Under the pieces are notes generated by a model. It worked only from the letters and a program-made list of their open reading frames with translations. It had not been told where the DNA came from and searched no databases. This document shows, one piece after another, positions 1-10,699 of a DNA stretch of 64,000 bases. How positions within the stretch are numbered: the first letter of the stretch is position 1; each line of letters starts with the position of its first letter. The position numbers and the translations under genes are program-made. The stretch is from Theocolax elegans (Eukaryota; Arthropoda; Insecta; Hymenoptera; Cerocephalidae), in assembly GCA_026168455.1 (NCBI GenBank), contig CM047425.1, positions 21,964,648-22,028,647 of the forward strand. Direction: 5' to 3'.

Positions 1-290
1 GAAACTAGGTCGTCACGTGCAGCCTTAAAGCCGCCGTGACTCGCCGCTCCGGAGCTCTAGATCGAACGCGTCGCGAAAAGCGAAGCGTTCGATCTACAGA
101 GCTTCTTCGCGCCTTGCATCGCTACACGATGCAAAGTATGGAAAACGCTACGCATATAAGGTATGACCGTGTAAAGCTCGCGCTTCGTGCTCAAACCGTT
201 TGTGAGTATTGGGTACAATATATCTGATTCAACAATTCAACTTTATATTTAATTTTATTGTGAATAAACGTGATTTTTTGTACTTTTTTC
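1..290. other. Two hairpins and possible 3' end of a transcript
   Basis: This short GC-richer stretch holds two perfect hairpins: an 11-bp stem pairing 59-69 with 85-95, and an 8-bp stem pairing 114-121 with 127-134. An AATAAA lies near 263 in the AT-rich sequence that follows, so a transcript entering from the left could end here. I do not recognise the 63-codon open frame (36-227) and see no domain in it. It may equally be the tail of a repeat. Confidence 0.35.
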
Positions 291-664
291 ATTATTTTTT
301 GGTCGTGCCGAAAAATTGCGAAATGATAAAGTTATAACTATTTTTTCGTATTATGGTTATTAAAATCTAATTTTTGATAAAAATGTTTGTATTTTGTTAG
401 AATAGTGTTCTTTTTAATTCTTTTGGAAAAAAGTTTTTTATTATAGTTGAATATTTGCAGATTTTGATTAAATACAGCCAAGTTTTTGCTAAATATTCTG
501 TCTATTATGTTTAATTACAATCATATGCTCAATGATCTTGGACAATATTTTATTTGAAAACTATTTAATAAGCCGTTTATGAATTATAAAAGAAAGCTGA
601 AAAATAGACATAAAATAAAAAAATTGTCAAAATTACCATTTTTGACCTTGAATATTGAATGATT
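291..664. other. AT-rich, no feature seen
   Basis: AT-rich sequence without a coding signal. I see nothing specific here on either strand. Confidence 0.5.
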
Positions 665-766
665 ATATCGATGCCTCGTACGAAGAAAACCATAACTCAG
701 ATTTTGTAATGTTATATTAAATGGGAAAATCTGATTTGTGCTTTTCTTCGTACGAGGCGTCGATAT
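665..766. repeat. Short inverted-repeat (MITE-like) element
   Basis: Arms 665-689 and 742-766 are 25-nt inverted repeats with one mismatch, built around GCCTCGTACGAAGAAAA. A further inner pairing (CAGATTTT with AAAATCTG) extends the hairpin. The compact symmetrical form suggests a small non-autonomous DNA element. No clear target-site duplication is visible. Confidence 0.6.
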
Positions 767-1620
767 ACCTACTATGCTACATTACTACCAGCTATGAAAT
801 TTTATCCTCTAAAAATATTAGCCAACATTCGATATATATATATACATATATATAACCGATGAGTTAGATATAACAAAGCTCAAATATCTTAATTTGGTCA
901 AAAGTTATGGCAGAAATAAGAATTAGACGAAATTTTGGCCAATGAAATCATCAAATTGTAATGCTAAATTTTCGATAAAAGTTCGTTAAATTTTCATATC
1001 TTTGATAACTTTTGTCTAAATTAAGATATTTAAGTTTCTTTCTTTTAAACGAATCTACTTGATCTCAGCTTTCTTTTAAAATTTGGGTTAAATGTACATC
1101 TTTAATTGTTTTTGAGTTATAAGCGATCAAAGGCAAGAGTTTTTTCGACGAGACTTTTTTGTTATTTGCTTATATCTATCGCAACAAAGAGCATTGGACT
1201 CTAAAACTCTGGCTTTCTTCATATTTTTATATTAAAAATCATATCCTATAGAGTTTGCTAAGGATCCGTTTCCTAGAGGGTATAGCCTCTCCTTGTTAGT
1301 TAAGTGAAATAATAGATACAAAGCTTTTCATAAAAACTTGTGTATAAAATAATGCGAAAAACAGTATTATTTTTCGTAAATAGGTACCATGAATTCAATT
1401 TAATGAGATATGTCATTCAATTATCAAATACATGTAAATTTAGATTTAACAATATACTCCAAATTAAATACATATTCTAAAAATACTGTCATATATATAT
1501 ATATTATAAATGATTACTATCGTAAAATATTAGATTATTCGTCGAATATTTTTATGGAATTATAATTAGTGGGATCTAATAGAATTCAAACAATATAAAC
1601 ATTTCATCAATTTTGTATGC
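767..1620. other. AT-rich, no feature seen
   Basis: AT-rich, with short TA runs near 832-853 and 1491-1503. No open frame, splice pattern or repeat boundary that I can support. Confidence 0.5.
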
Positions 1621-1676
1621 ATATACTTTTTATTTTCATTCAAGTAAAATTATATTTTCAGCTTTAGAAAATCCGT

Positions 1677-2344
1677 CTATCCAACTACGCAACGTCCCTT
1701 ATTTTGAGCCAAGAAGTCCCTCTGCAATATTATAAATAAATTAAAATTTTTAGTAGAATTGATAAGGATGACACATTGTGATGTTCATAAACTAAAAATA
1801 CTTACACCACATTTGAGCAGTTGTCCAGGATTTTTCCAGAGAGATTTGCATTTGTTCGCGGCTTCGCCAAGGCACCGCTTAGCAGCTCCAACGAATATTT
1901 TGCCAAGTATTCTTATTACTATCGATAACTGCCAAATAAATTTTTTAAATTAAACAATTTATTGCATTATATAAATTATTATAATACTATAACATAAAAC
2001 CACCCATCATTCACAAAATATTACTAATATTCTATAACAAAATTGGTAATAAACATATAACAAACTTTTAAACCTTTCTAGTTGGTTTAATTATTAATTT
2101 CTAATTTTGTAACCATATAATTACCCCAATTTTTAAAATGGTCGTTAAATATAAGTTTACAGCGATTATTATTTTACTAAAACTAAATAAAAAGATCATG
2201 GAAATAGGTTTTGGTTAATAGTGATTAGTATACCTGGCGTTGTTCAGTATCTTCTTCCTCCTCCTCCTCCTCCTCGGCTGCGACGTTAGTCATGGCCAAG
2301 GCGGCGACGATGGCGAAGAGAATCAAATAGCGGGATAGAGCCAT
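1677..2344 (-). CDS. Small secreted four-cysteine peptide precursor, three exons
   Basis: Predicted spliced gene on the minus strand, about 92 residues. Exon 1 is 2344-2234, exon 2 is 1928-1806 and exon 3 is 1721-1677. Each junction has good signals (donor CAG|GTATAC, acceptor TTTGGCAG, donor GGT|GTAAGT, acceptor ATATTGCAG), and all exons are phase 0, so the frame stays open to a TAG. Exon 1 encodes a classic signal peptide (starts MALSRYLILFAIVAALAM) and a run of eight glutamates, an acidic propeptide. Exon 2 is a cationic, hydrophobic, helix-prone stretch. Cysteines fall at residues 56, 64, 77 and 89 (C-x7-C-x12-C-x11-C), enough for two disulfides. AATAAA lies at 1634-1629. The layout (signal, acidic spacer, cationic Cys peptide) is typical of insect antimicrobial or venom peptides, but I do not recognise the family; the function is inference. 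Confidence 0.75.
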
Positions 2345-2380
2345 TTCTGTGGATGTATCGAAGAATATTCAATCTTCAAC

Positions 2381-2416
2381 GAATGATACTCTGTTTTCAA
2401 ATTCGCCATACTTATA
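2381..2416 (-). promoter_or_regulatory. TATA box and arthropod initiator of the secreted-peptide gene
   Basis: On the minus strand TATAAGTA occupies 2416-2409 and TCATTC, a match to the arthropod initiator TCAKTY, occupies 2386-2381. The initiator A (2384) is 32 nt from the first T of the TATA box, the canonical spacing. The ATG follows 40 nt downstream. Strong TATA/Inr promoters suit a highly expressed effector peptide. Confidence 0.7.
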
Positions 2417-2419
2417 CTC

Positions 2420-3006
2420 GAGGATATTATTTTTGTTGCGCTTCTTTATCAGTAACGAGGAAAATCTTTTATTTAACTTTCTTTCTCTGATATTATAACG
2501 ATTGAAACTGTTATAAGAAATAATAAAGATAATCTTAAATTCGTAAATTGGCGTATTGTGTTCGTAGTTTGCGTCTCCTATTATTATAATTGTAAATTAT
2601 TATTTAATTTTTTCCTCCACAAACTAACTTTGAATCATCGATAAAATTTTTGGTTATTCAACAAAATACAGAATTAGAGCACGCTGCTTGTTTGATGCAT
2701 TTTTTTCCGCAAGAGAGATATCTCTTTGCATAAGTGTTTGGAAGAGAGATATATTTTAAAAATATATATCTTTATGGATAATTAAAAAAATTGATCATTT
2801 GAGACTACATAAATTTTCCGTTCATTTATTATATTTATAGCTTTATCTTTTTCAATTTATGTAAAACTATATAAAAATTTGCGTGTAAAAATATATTACT
2901 CGTGAAACATATACGACTAATGAACACATCTACCTCGAGTTCTTTAAAAACTAACAACAAAATCCTTTTCGATCTCTTATCATTATTCTTTACCAATTCA
3001 GCGTAC
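2420..3006. other. AT-rich upstream region, no further feature seen
   Basis: Upstream of the secreted-peptide promoter. It contains a short ATATATTTTTAAAATATAT-like palindrome near 2750-2770 and nothing else I can support. Confidence 0.4.
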
Positions 3007-3879
3007 TTAAGTTGTGAAAATCCATAAATTTCTTTTTCTCACATTATAATCATTTATAACCAAATATTTCTGATATGAATCTATAAGATTACTACTTTAG
3101 TATCGATGCATAAGAAGTAATCTACGGTTTTGCAGAAAGGATGCAAAAAAATTATCGCATAAAAAGCAGTTTAGTTGCTAAACACGAATAGATAATGCAG
3201 ATACTCAGCTTCATTTCAAAAACTATATGTGGCCTTCAATTACACATGATGGATTACCCCTATCCGATACGAAAACGTTTCTTACGATATTTAAAAACAT
3301 TTATATTAATATTTTGCTTCTGAAAAATCCAATCCAAATAACGAAAGTTTATCCCGGGTATCATAAATACGACGATAATGTTAGCGCATAGAAATTTGAT
3401 GCCCAACGTCGATTTTATATGTTCTTCCACGATACCATAATTGTTCAAAATATGTATGCTACGGTTGGCATCGATTTTTCAGGCGATCTCTGCTTTCTGC
3501 GTGCAGCATATTTGAAGTATTTTCTTCAAATATTTTCTCTCATATTTGAAGTATATTCTATGAAAATAGATCCATGTTAACATGTCTCGTAAAGAACTTT
3601 TTCATTAATAAGGTTTGGTATGTACATAACTATAGTTTACAGCTGGACATCAATTTCGATTTTCAAATTTGTTTAATTCGATCTTTTATTTATTCATTTG
3701 CATATGCATAACTTAAAGATATATTAATTCGTTATATCATCGAATCATTTACCAAATCAGGCTCATTATTTTTGTGAAAGTTAATATTTTATTAATGAAG
3801 TTGATGAATCGCTCTTAAGTTTTATGTATACTATGTGAAGATGAAATCGATAGGCGAAGGCAATATGGTTTTTAAATTA

Positions 3880-4165
3880 ATTAAAAACCTCTTATTTTGC
3901 AATAGTTTAATTTCATTGCAACGTTTCGGCTACTAGTTAGTATAGCCTCATCAGCATTGCCTGTAGCACACAAGAAACATAAAATTGAAAAACAAATTTA
4001 ATAATTAATTAAATTAATAATTGCCAATGTTAGTATATTTAAATTTGCTTTTAAATTTTATGTATTTTGTGTGCAAAGGCTTGATATAGGCTGATAAAAA
4101 TAGTCCCACGGGATATATTGCAACAATAGCTATTTGCAAAATGAGATGTTTTTATTAATCTTAAA
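3880..4165. repeat. Diverged inverted repeat carrying the hammerhead-like motifs (copy 1)
   Basis: The left arm (about 3880-3985) and right arm (about 4050-4165) are imperfect inverted copies of each other. Shared blocks are the hammerhead-like core, GTGTGC...ACATAAAATT and TTGCAATAG. The plus-strand arm has a decayed core. The same arrangement recurs at about 6630-6930, where the plus-strand motif at 6837-6875 is better kept. Confidence 0.5.
3923..3960 (-). ncRNA. Hammerhead-ribozyme-like core motif (copy 1)
   Basis: On the minus strand the sequence reads CTGATGA, then a 5-bp stem (GGCTA with TAGCC) closed by a 10-nt loop, then GAAAC. This is the order of the hammerhead catalytic core: CUGAUGA, stem II, GAAA. 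Such motifs are known in Penelope-like elements and retrozymes. Stems I and III and the cleavage site are not clearly formed by the neighbouring sequence, so activity is unproven. Confidence 0.45.
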
Positions 4166-4299
4166 AGCATTGAGTACGCTAAAGGTTGTGCTGCATTATC
4201 GGTAGTCAACTACTTTTCGGTTTTCCATTTTTTTGTAACATACTTCCGCGGAATGCCCTTAATACAAAACTACATTAAGTTTATTTTTTTCTCTATTAT

Positions 4300-5240
4300 C
4301 GTTAAATGCATAATGGTTTTCGAATATTCGTGTTTTCTTCAGTATTTCGCGTACAGTACTTTTTTATGTGTCCTTTTTCCCACATTTAAACATTCACTTC
4401 TTTTGCACTGTTATAACCTTTAACGAATCTATTTTCTTTACTATCATTCATTTATTTGCGTTGCAAATGTGCTAAGACGAATATTTAGATCCGCTATTGT
4501 TTTACAGCGAATGCTAAAACGGTGTTCGAATACTTCATTATGAATTCCATTTGCAATTAACTCGACTACTTTTCTTCCGAAAGCTCTAATTTTAATTATT
4601 TAATTTTGCCAATTTTCAAAACTATAGTTTTGTAAATCTTGCTGGAGTACTTTTAAAAAACATAGCTTCCTCCATCAATTGAGCGAAATTTCTTTTCCCG
4701 GAAATTGTTTAACTAAAGCTATAGAAAAAACTTCCCAACTGTATAAAGAATTTTGCAACCCTTCGTACCATAATTTGCGTTTCCCTTTAGTTTTAATATT
4801 GCAAGATATAATTTAGATTTTTCATCCCAATCATACATTTCACCGCACATTTCTACTCTATTTAACCACTCTTCCGCTGAAATTTTTTAAATCGGGATTA
4901 AATTCCGGTAATATATTTTCATTTATATTGCGAGCGTTCGAACCTGCTTTAAAAATACCCGACAAAACATTTGCCAATTTGGCAATATCAGACTCACTAG
5001 AAGATGTGCTGCTTTTGACGCTTTTGAAGGGCTAGATTTTCTTGCAGACTCAGCATCCCCGTAATAATTAAATCGAGCGTCATCTCGTTTGATCGCTTGT
5101 GTGAGTGATGCAATCTGACTTCACTCTGTTCGCTTATCCTTGACCGACGTTGAGTCTGCCTCGTGAATGATGCCGTTACTACGAGAACGATGCCTACGTG
5201 GTTTACTTTCACACTCCGTTCCGCGGGCCGAATTTTACAC
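4300..5240 (-). pseudogene. Gypsy-type gag pseudogene
   Basis: Conceptual minus-strand translation, with several stops and frameshifts, shows features of insect gypsy-like gag. These are an N-terminal stretch near 4990-4900 (LANVLSGIFKAG, then ILPEFNPDLKNF), the capsid segment EMYDWDEKSKLYLAILKL near 4840-4780, KQFPGKE near 4700, and a decayed CCHC zinc knuckle near 4400-4360 in which at least one cysteine codon is lost. No protease or reverse transcriptase follows before the left direct repeat. This is a fossil fragment of an LTR retrotransposon; family assignment beyond gypsy-like is uncertain. Confidence 0.6.
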
Positions 5241-5293
5241 AGAGTATCTATCAAACTAGTGTCCTGTTATTCGTCACAACACAACATAATTTT

Positions 5294-5324
<31 letters not shown>

Positions 5325-5803
5325 CACAGCACTATTTACACAAAGTTACGTGCTTTTAATGAGATAGAAGAGGAAACGAGAAAAAGAGAGAAAAAAAAAA
5401 AATATATTTTTTGGTGTATCCACTTCTGATCGTAGGGAACTAATTAAAAAGACGCATTTATTTTTATAAGTATATTTTAATCTGTGTAAACTCGTAAGTG
5501 ATGTATTAAATGAATAAAATAGATCTTGATATTGCAAGAACAAGATAGGCTTTCCCGACTTTACTCTAGCAAGGCTCAAGGCAATCTGCTCGTTGGGAAA
5601 AAGGTTTCCTCTGGCTTTCCTCCACCAAGAGGAAAGCTAACAGGCCCTCCATTGTTTCTTCATATTATTCCTTTATAACTCAGGCAAAAATAAGGACCGC
5701 CATAGGTCCTCGATTGGAAAATAGAGCCCGGTTATATGACGTTCGCACATCTGGTCGAGCCGTCCCTTTTCTTGTAAATGCGTTATAGAAATATTTCCTT
5801 CAT
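5241..5803. other. Non-coding spacer with homopolymer runs
   Basis: Contains a T run near 5293-5324 and an A run near 5390-5402. Open frames here read through these runs and are not credible genes. If the flanking 1.1-kb repeats were LTRs this would be the leader of the minus-strand element. Confidence 0.4.
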
Positions 5804-6930
5804 TAAGTTGTGAAATCCATAAATTTCTTTTTCTCACATTATAATCATTTATAACCAAATATTTCTGATATGAATCTATAAGATTACTACTTTAGTATCG
5901 ATGCATAAGAAGTAATCTACGGTTTTGCAGAAAGGATGCAAAAAAATTATCGCATAAAAAGCAGTTTAGTTGCTAAACACGAATAGATAATGCAGATACT
6001 CAGCTTCATTTCAAAAACTATATGTGGCCTTCAATTACACATGATGCATTACCCCTATCCGATAAGAAAACGTTTCTTACGATATTTAAAAACATTTATA
6101 TTAATATTTTGCTTCTGAAAAATCCAATCTAAGTAACGAAAGTTTATCCCGGGTATCATAAATACGACGATAATGTTAGCGCATAGAAATTCGATGCCCA
6201 ACGTCGATTTTATATGTTCTTCCACGATACCATAATTGTTCAAAATATGTATGCTACGGTTGGCATCGATTTTCAGGCGATCTCTGCTTTCTGCGTGCAG
6301 CATATTTGAAGTATTTTCTTCAAATCTTTTCTCTCATATTTGAAGTATATTCTATGAAAATAGATCCATGTCAACATGTCTCGTAAAGAACTTTTTTCAT
6401 TAATAAGGTTTGGTATGTACATAACTATAGTTTACAGCTGGACATCAATTTTGATTTTCAAATTTGTTTAATTCGATCTTTTATTTATTCATTTTACATA
6501 TGCACAACTTAAAGATATATTAAATTCGTTATATCATCGAATCATTTACCAAATCAGGCTCATTATTTTTGTGAAAATTAATATTTTATTAATGAAGATG
6601 AAATCGATAGCGGAAGGCAATATGGTTTTTTAAATTAATTAAAAAACTCTTATTTTTGCAATAGTTAATTTCATTGCAACGTTTCGCTAACTATTTTAGT
6701 ATAGCCTCATCAAGCATTGCCTGTACACACAAGAAACATAAAATTGAAAACAAATTTAATAATTAATTAATTGTAATTGCCAATGGTTAGTATATTTAAA
6801 TTTGCTTTTAATTTTATGTATTTTGTGTGCACAGGCTTGATGAGGCTGATAAAAATAGTCAGCGATATATTGCAACAAAATTAGCTATTGCAAAAATGAG
6901 ATTTTTTTAATTAATCTTAAAAAGCATTGG
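5804..6930. repeat. 1.1-kb direct repeat, right copy
   Basis: Second copy of the repeat at 3007-4172, in the same orientation, differing by point changes and short indels. It begins TTAAGTTGTGAAA and ends AAAAAGCATTGG. Confidence 0.75.
6681..6717 (-). ncRNA. Hammerhead-ribozyme-like core motif (copy 2)
   Basis: Minus-strand counterpart of the motif at 3923-3960: TTGATGAG, a GGCTA...TTAGC stem-loop, then GAAACG. The first base of the CTGATGA box is changed, and one stem pair is lost relative to copy 1, so this copy looks decayed. A plus-strand partner (6837-6875) reads TTGATGAG, a GCTGA/TCAGC stem, then GATAT, also decayed at the GAAA box. Confidence 0.4.
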
Positions 6931-7026
6931 CTCCCACCGTCGAGTTCATCTTCACACACTACTTAATATTTTATTGTTACCGATCGTGCAAAATAAGTTG
7001 ATTTCATATATTAGAATTGTATCAAA

Positions 7027-7467
7027 GAAAAATGGGCTGTAAGCCATTTACTCGGTATGTAAAATGGCTAGTTTCTAGTAGGAGGTGAAACGCTTTTTTT
7101 CACAGTATCGTCTATTTAATGTAACCTTCAAATATTTTAGTTAAATCTATCGGTGGCCTTTAAGTTGTGATTGGTCAAATTCGATCGGTTTTTTAATTGC
7201 AGATATGATTTGACAATTGTTTACTTTCTACGAAACACCGTTCAAAATATATACCGAGATTCACGAGTTTTTCTTAAAATCGAGCCGAATCTATCTTACA
7301 AGGTTTTTCATGAGCTAGAACAACGAGCAGGCAACCTATTTCAGACCAAAACGCCGAGGAACCTATCTTTCTGGCTAGTAAATAGACTAATATTGATAAA
7401 ATAATGTTGTGAAAAGCGTTTCATCGCCGAAATAAAAATGTTCACACATTTTAAGCCCATTTTTTTC
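7027..7467. mobile_element. Inverted-repeat element, about 440 bp
   Basis: Outer ends (AAAAATGGGCT at about 7028 and AGCCCATTTTT at about 7452) and inner blocks (GGTGAAACGC at 7084, GCGTTTCATCGCC at 7417) are inverted repeats. The interior holds a 77-codon open frame that I do not recognise. Probably a MITE or a decayed DNA transposon. Confidence 0.5.
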
Positions 7468-9354
7468 AAAACAAGCTTGTTACTACTAAGAAAATGGAGA
7501 CGATTCCTACCAGGGTTTATGGATTAAAATTTACTATTTCATACAATATCTAAAATACAGAGGAAGTTTTTGCAATCGAACTTTTTTTTTTCAAAATATA
7601 TCATTAATTCGGTACATTGCAATTAAAAGCAATATGTACCATTATGTATGTATATAATATTTTCACTGAAATTAATATTAATTATACTTGCAAAAATTGT
7701 TGGATGTCATAATTCTTTACTCGTTTTATTTTTTTTCTAGTCTATACTTTGTTAGCGGTTGTCATTTCTATATATATATATAGTATAGTACAAACGCACA
7801 AAATATTATTGTGCAATACCTAGGTATATTATATAATTAGAAGGATATTTACTGAGTTTATACTTCGTATTACTAATAAATATGAAATAATTTTGTAATA
7901 ACTGTTCTTAATTAATGACACGGAGAAAAATTTACAATAAAAATTACCACTATATTCGCGATATCTATAAACCTAATAGATTATTGAATATTATTTTATT
8001 CTTAGCTTACATAGTTTCCTTTATTTATTTAAAGTAGTGTTTATTATTTGTCACGAAGTAATATACGGTTGCAGAAAAGTGTAGACAATGTAAAAAAAAT
8101 CAATGTTATAAAATCTTTAATTTTTACGTGAAAAAATTAATTATGTGGTGAAATGAACTCTCTTCGACATTTGAACTTCAAATTTAGAAAGTTGTGAAAA
8201 ATTCTTGTTGCCTGTCGTTCATTCATTAATAAATTTGAATAAGAAAGTATGTATAAAAATAAAATATACAGATGTATGATATGATTACCCCCTCTCATTC
8301 TAGTAAACTTTTAATATGACAAAAAGTGAATTCTATACTTATCGTTTTCTAATGCACTTATAGTTCGTGCCTAATAGAAAATCGCGTTTTATAAATCAGT
8401 ATTAAATTAAAAATTATAATCGTACATTATATTATAATAAAATAGTTTATTTCTTCCATTTCTTTTCAAATATATGCTTATGTCATTTAAATAAAATATA
8501 AAGAGTGACGAATTTATAGTATTGTCTTATATTTGAAACTTATATGCAGATATATCATAAAATATATTACATTCATATAAATCATCGATATATTAATTTA
8601 ATTACATTATATTATACAAAAAATTAATTATTTTTTATTTTTATTTACAAATTGTTTCTTATATGTACACCGAAGTATTTTTAAAGAAATCATATATTTG
8701 CTAAAATAAATATTTTATATTCAATCAAAACTGGAACTTAATAGAGTTACGGGCCCATTGAAGTAGTAATTCAAATCATTTATTTGCTTGTATTTCTTAC
8801 AATTATGGTATGCATGCATTATATGAACACTGTGAAGTAAACATTTGATAGCGTCATTTATGTGTAAAATTTATCGCAATCATTGTAATTTTGCACTGTT
8901 TAAAATTTATCATAAAATTTATAAATATAGATAGTCGAACACAAACTACAAGGACCTATATTTTTTAACGTACAAATTTATAACCAAAATATTGAACTAA
9001 AAATTTGAAAAATTGTATATGAATACTTGATAACATAAAAAGAGCCTGACGTTTTGATTTAAAAAAATAGTTTTTTATTCATAAATTAATGAATAACTTT
9101 TGGTCGGCAGTTATTGATCAAGAAAGACATAGTATTTTAAGTTAAAATTTTTAATCCAGGCATCCTAAGTAAATGATCGGTGAAAACATTTGGAAAAATT
9201 GGGTATATTGTTTAAAAAATGCATAATATTAACTTGACGTTCAAAACTTTTTCAAAAATTCATTATTTAGTTTATAAAAAATATAAAATTTACGATTATT
9301 TGAATCGAGCAGATCATTACATTTGATCACACTTTTGATATTACTTTTATTATT
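7468..9354. other. AT-rich, only one partial repeat end seen
   Basis: No coding signal. CGGAGAAAAATTTACAATAA at 7921 resembles the terminal repeat of the element at 12499-13429, but I see no matching right end, so it looks like a solitary or truncated copy. Confidence 0.4.
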
Positions 9355-9640
9355 TTAATTTATATCTATTTCTATCGGTAATCGACGCTCGATCATTAGG
9401 ATCGTTAATTTACCGGTATTACGCAGCCTAATATCCTGAAAGGCCGCAGGAAGCACTGGCGCACTAATCGGAGCATTGCATGATAAAAAAGTGAGAAATG
9501 CGATGACCTTACTTTCTTCGGGAACCGCAACTAAGCAACATTTACTGCCAGGGAAACCGAAACCAGCCACGGTCTTCAGGTTGTCCTGAGAATCTACTTT
9601 TCTTAGCTGTATCTGCATCACGAAGGGCTCATCACGGCAG
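9355..9640 (-). pseudogene. Unrecognised open frame, possible exon or gene fragment
   Basis: The minus-strand frame is open from about 9640 to a TAA at 9355, roughly 90 codons, with ordinary amino-acid composition and higher GC than its surroundings. It includes GFGFPGSKCCLVAVPEES, which faintly recalls the PGS...L.AV pattern of macroglobulin domains in thioester proteins; I cannot confirm that. Another frame just upstream (about 9735-9650) is also coding-like and ends near a GTAAGT, so this may be one broken gene. No start or splice acceptor can be fixed. Confidence 0.3.
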
Positions 9641-10084
9641 TATACTTACTCTGCTCCACCGCTTCAGTGTCTTTTTCACGACTCCACGAAGACAGATCCA
9701 TCTTACCGAGTTCCGGTGCCAAGGAATAAGTATCACATCTATATATTATCGTATCAATCTCTCTCGACGCGTTCAGTATAATTGTTATTCTTTATCGCGA
9801 AATTACCCGCGTAAAAATATAAACTATTGCCAAGCTATATTGTAGGGATATGAGCAATAGTTATTGCAAACATATTACCAATAAACGTCAAACCTTATCC
9901 TGCCGCATGTTGGCAATATATTGGCAATAGTTACTATCTAGCCACTTCCAAATTATCGCCAACATACTGGCAATAGTTGTTAAATTTTTTTATTTGTTAT
10001 GATTGTCATAAATAAGGTTAATAATTGAATCGGCACTTAGCTAGAATAAGGTAAATTTTAAAAAAATTTAAAAAAAAGTTTATC

Positions 10085-10150
10085 AGTTCCGGGAATTGAA
10101 CGTTTAATCTTTAGATCCGGACGCTTATACTTTACCACTGAACTATTTTG
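10085..10150 (-). other. tRNA-like block, left arm
   Basis: Reverse complement of the block at 10360-10430. It contains an A-box-like TAGTTCAGTGGTAAAGTATA and a decayed B box (TTAAACGTTCAA). It is not a functional tRNA gene by eye. Confidence 0.45.
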
Positions 10151-10359
10151 TTATTTGGTTTTTAAGAGTTAATTACAGGTTATAAGTAACAGTTGAAAAT
10201 TCGATTGAAAAATTTTCTAAGTCCAAACTTTATTAATGATATTTAATTTGATCAAATTTGAAATTAATTGTTATTTGATTTAATAAAATTTGGAAAATTT
10301 TTCAATCGACTTTTCAACTGTTAGTTATAACCTGTAATTAACTCTTAAAACCCAAATAA

Positions 10360-10432
10360 CAAAATAGCTCAGTGGTAAAGTATAAGCGTCCGGATCTAAA
10401 GATTGAACGTTCAATTATCGCTACTGATAAAC
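10360..10432 (+). other. tRNA-like block, right arm
   Basis: Reads TAGCTCAGTGGTAAAGTATA, a good Pol III A box and D arm, followed about 30 nt later by GAACGTTCAATT in the place of a B box. The T arm is degenerate. Its position inside a palindrome arm suggests capture of a tRNA or tRNA-SINE by a DNA element. Confidence 0.5.
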
Positions 10433-10699
10433 TTTTTAAAAATTTTTTTTAAATTTACCTTATTCTAGCTAAGTGCCGATTCAATTTTTAACCTTATTTA
10501 TTACAATAACAAATAAAAAATTTAACAACTATTGCCAATATGTTTGCGATAGTTTGGAAGTGGTTAGATAGTAACTATTGCCAATATAATGCCAATATTT
10601 TTTTATTGATGCGGCGATGTATTGGCAATATGTTTGCAATAACTATTGCTCATATCCCTGCAATATCTTGACAATAGTTTATATTTTTACGCGGGTAAA

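Larger units (their letters stand above)
3007..4172. repeat. 1.1-kb direct repeat, left copy
   Basis: Near-identical to 5804-6930 apart from small indels. Both copies start at TTAAGTTGTGAAA and end at CTTAAAAGCATTG. The left copy has about 25 bases (near 3810-3840) that the right copy lacks. The two copies flank a gag relic on the minus strand, an LTR-like arrangement, but no target-site duplication is visible and the repeats extend beyond any TG...CA boundary. They could instead be two insertions of one repeat family. Each copy holds a minus-strand open frame of about 62-82 codons (3260-3448; 6055-6303) that I cannot assign. Confidence 0.75.
9806..10699. mobile_element. Palindromic element with tRNA-like sequence in both arms
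   Basis: The termini TACCCGCGTAAAAATATAAA and TTTATATTTTTACGCGGGTA are perfect inverted repeats, and the similarity continues almost to the centre near 10255. The 0.9-kb element is therefore close to a full palindrome. Flanking AAT on both sides may be a 3-bp target duplication. Each arm holds a tRNA-like block (left on the minus strand, right on the plus strand). It is a non-coding foldback DNA element. Confidence 0.75.

Noticed and set aside
3007..6930. Direct repeats interpreted as LTRs of a gag-only retrotransposon
   Set aside because: No target-site duplication, no primer-binding site or polypurine tract at the edges, and the similarity extends past any TG...CA ends. Kept only as a possibility.
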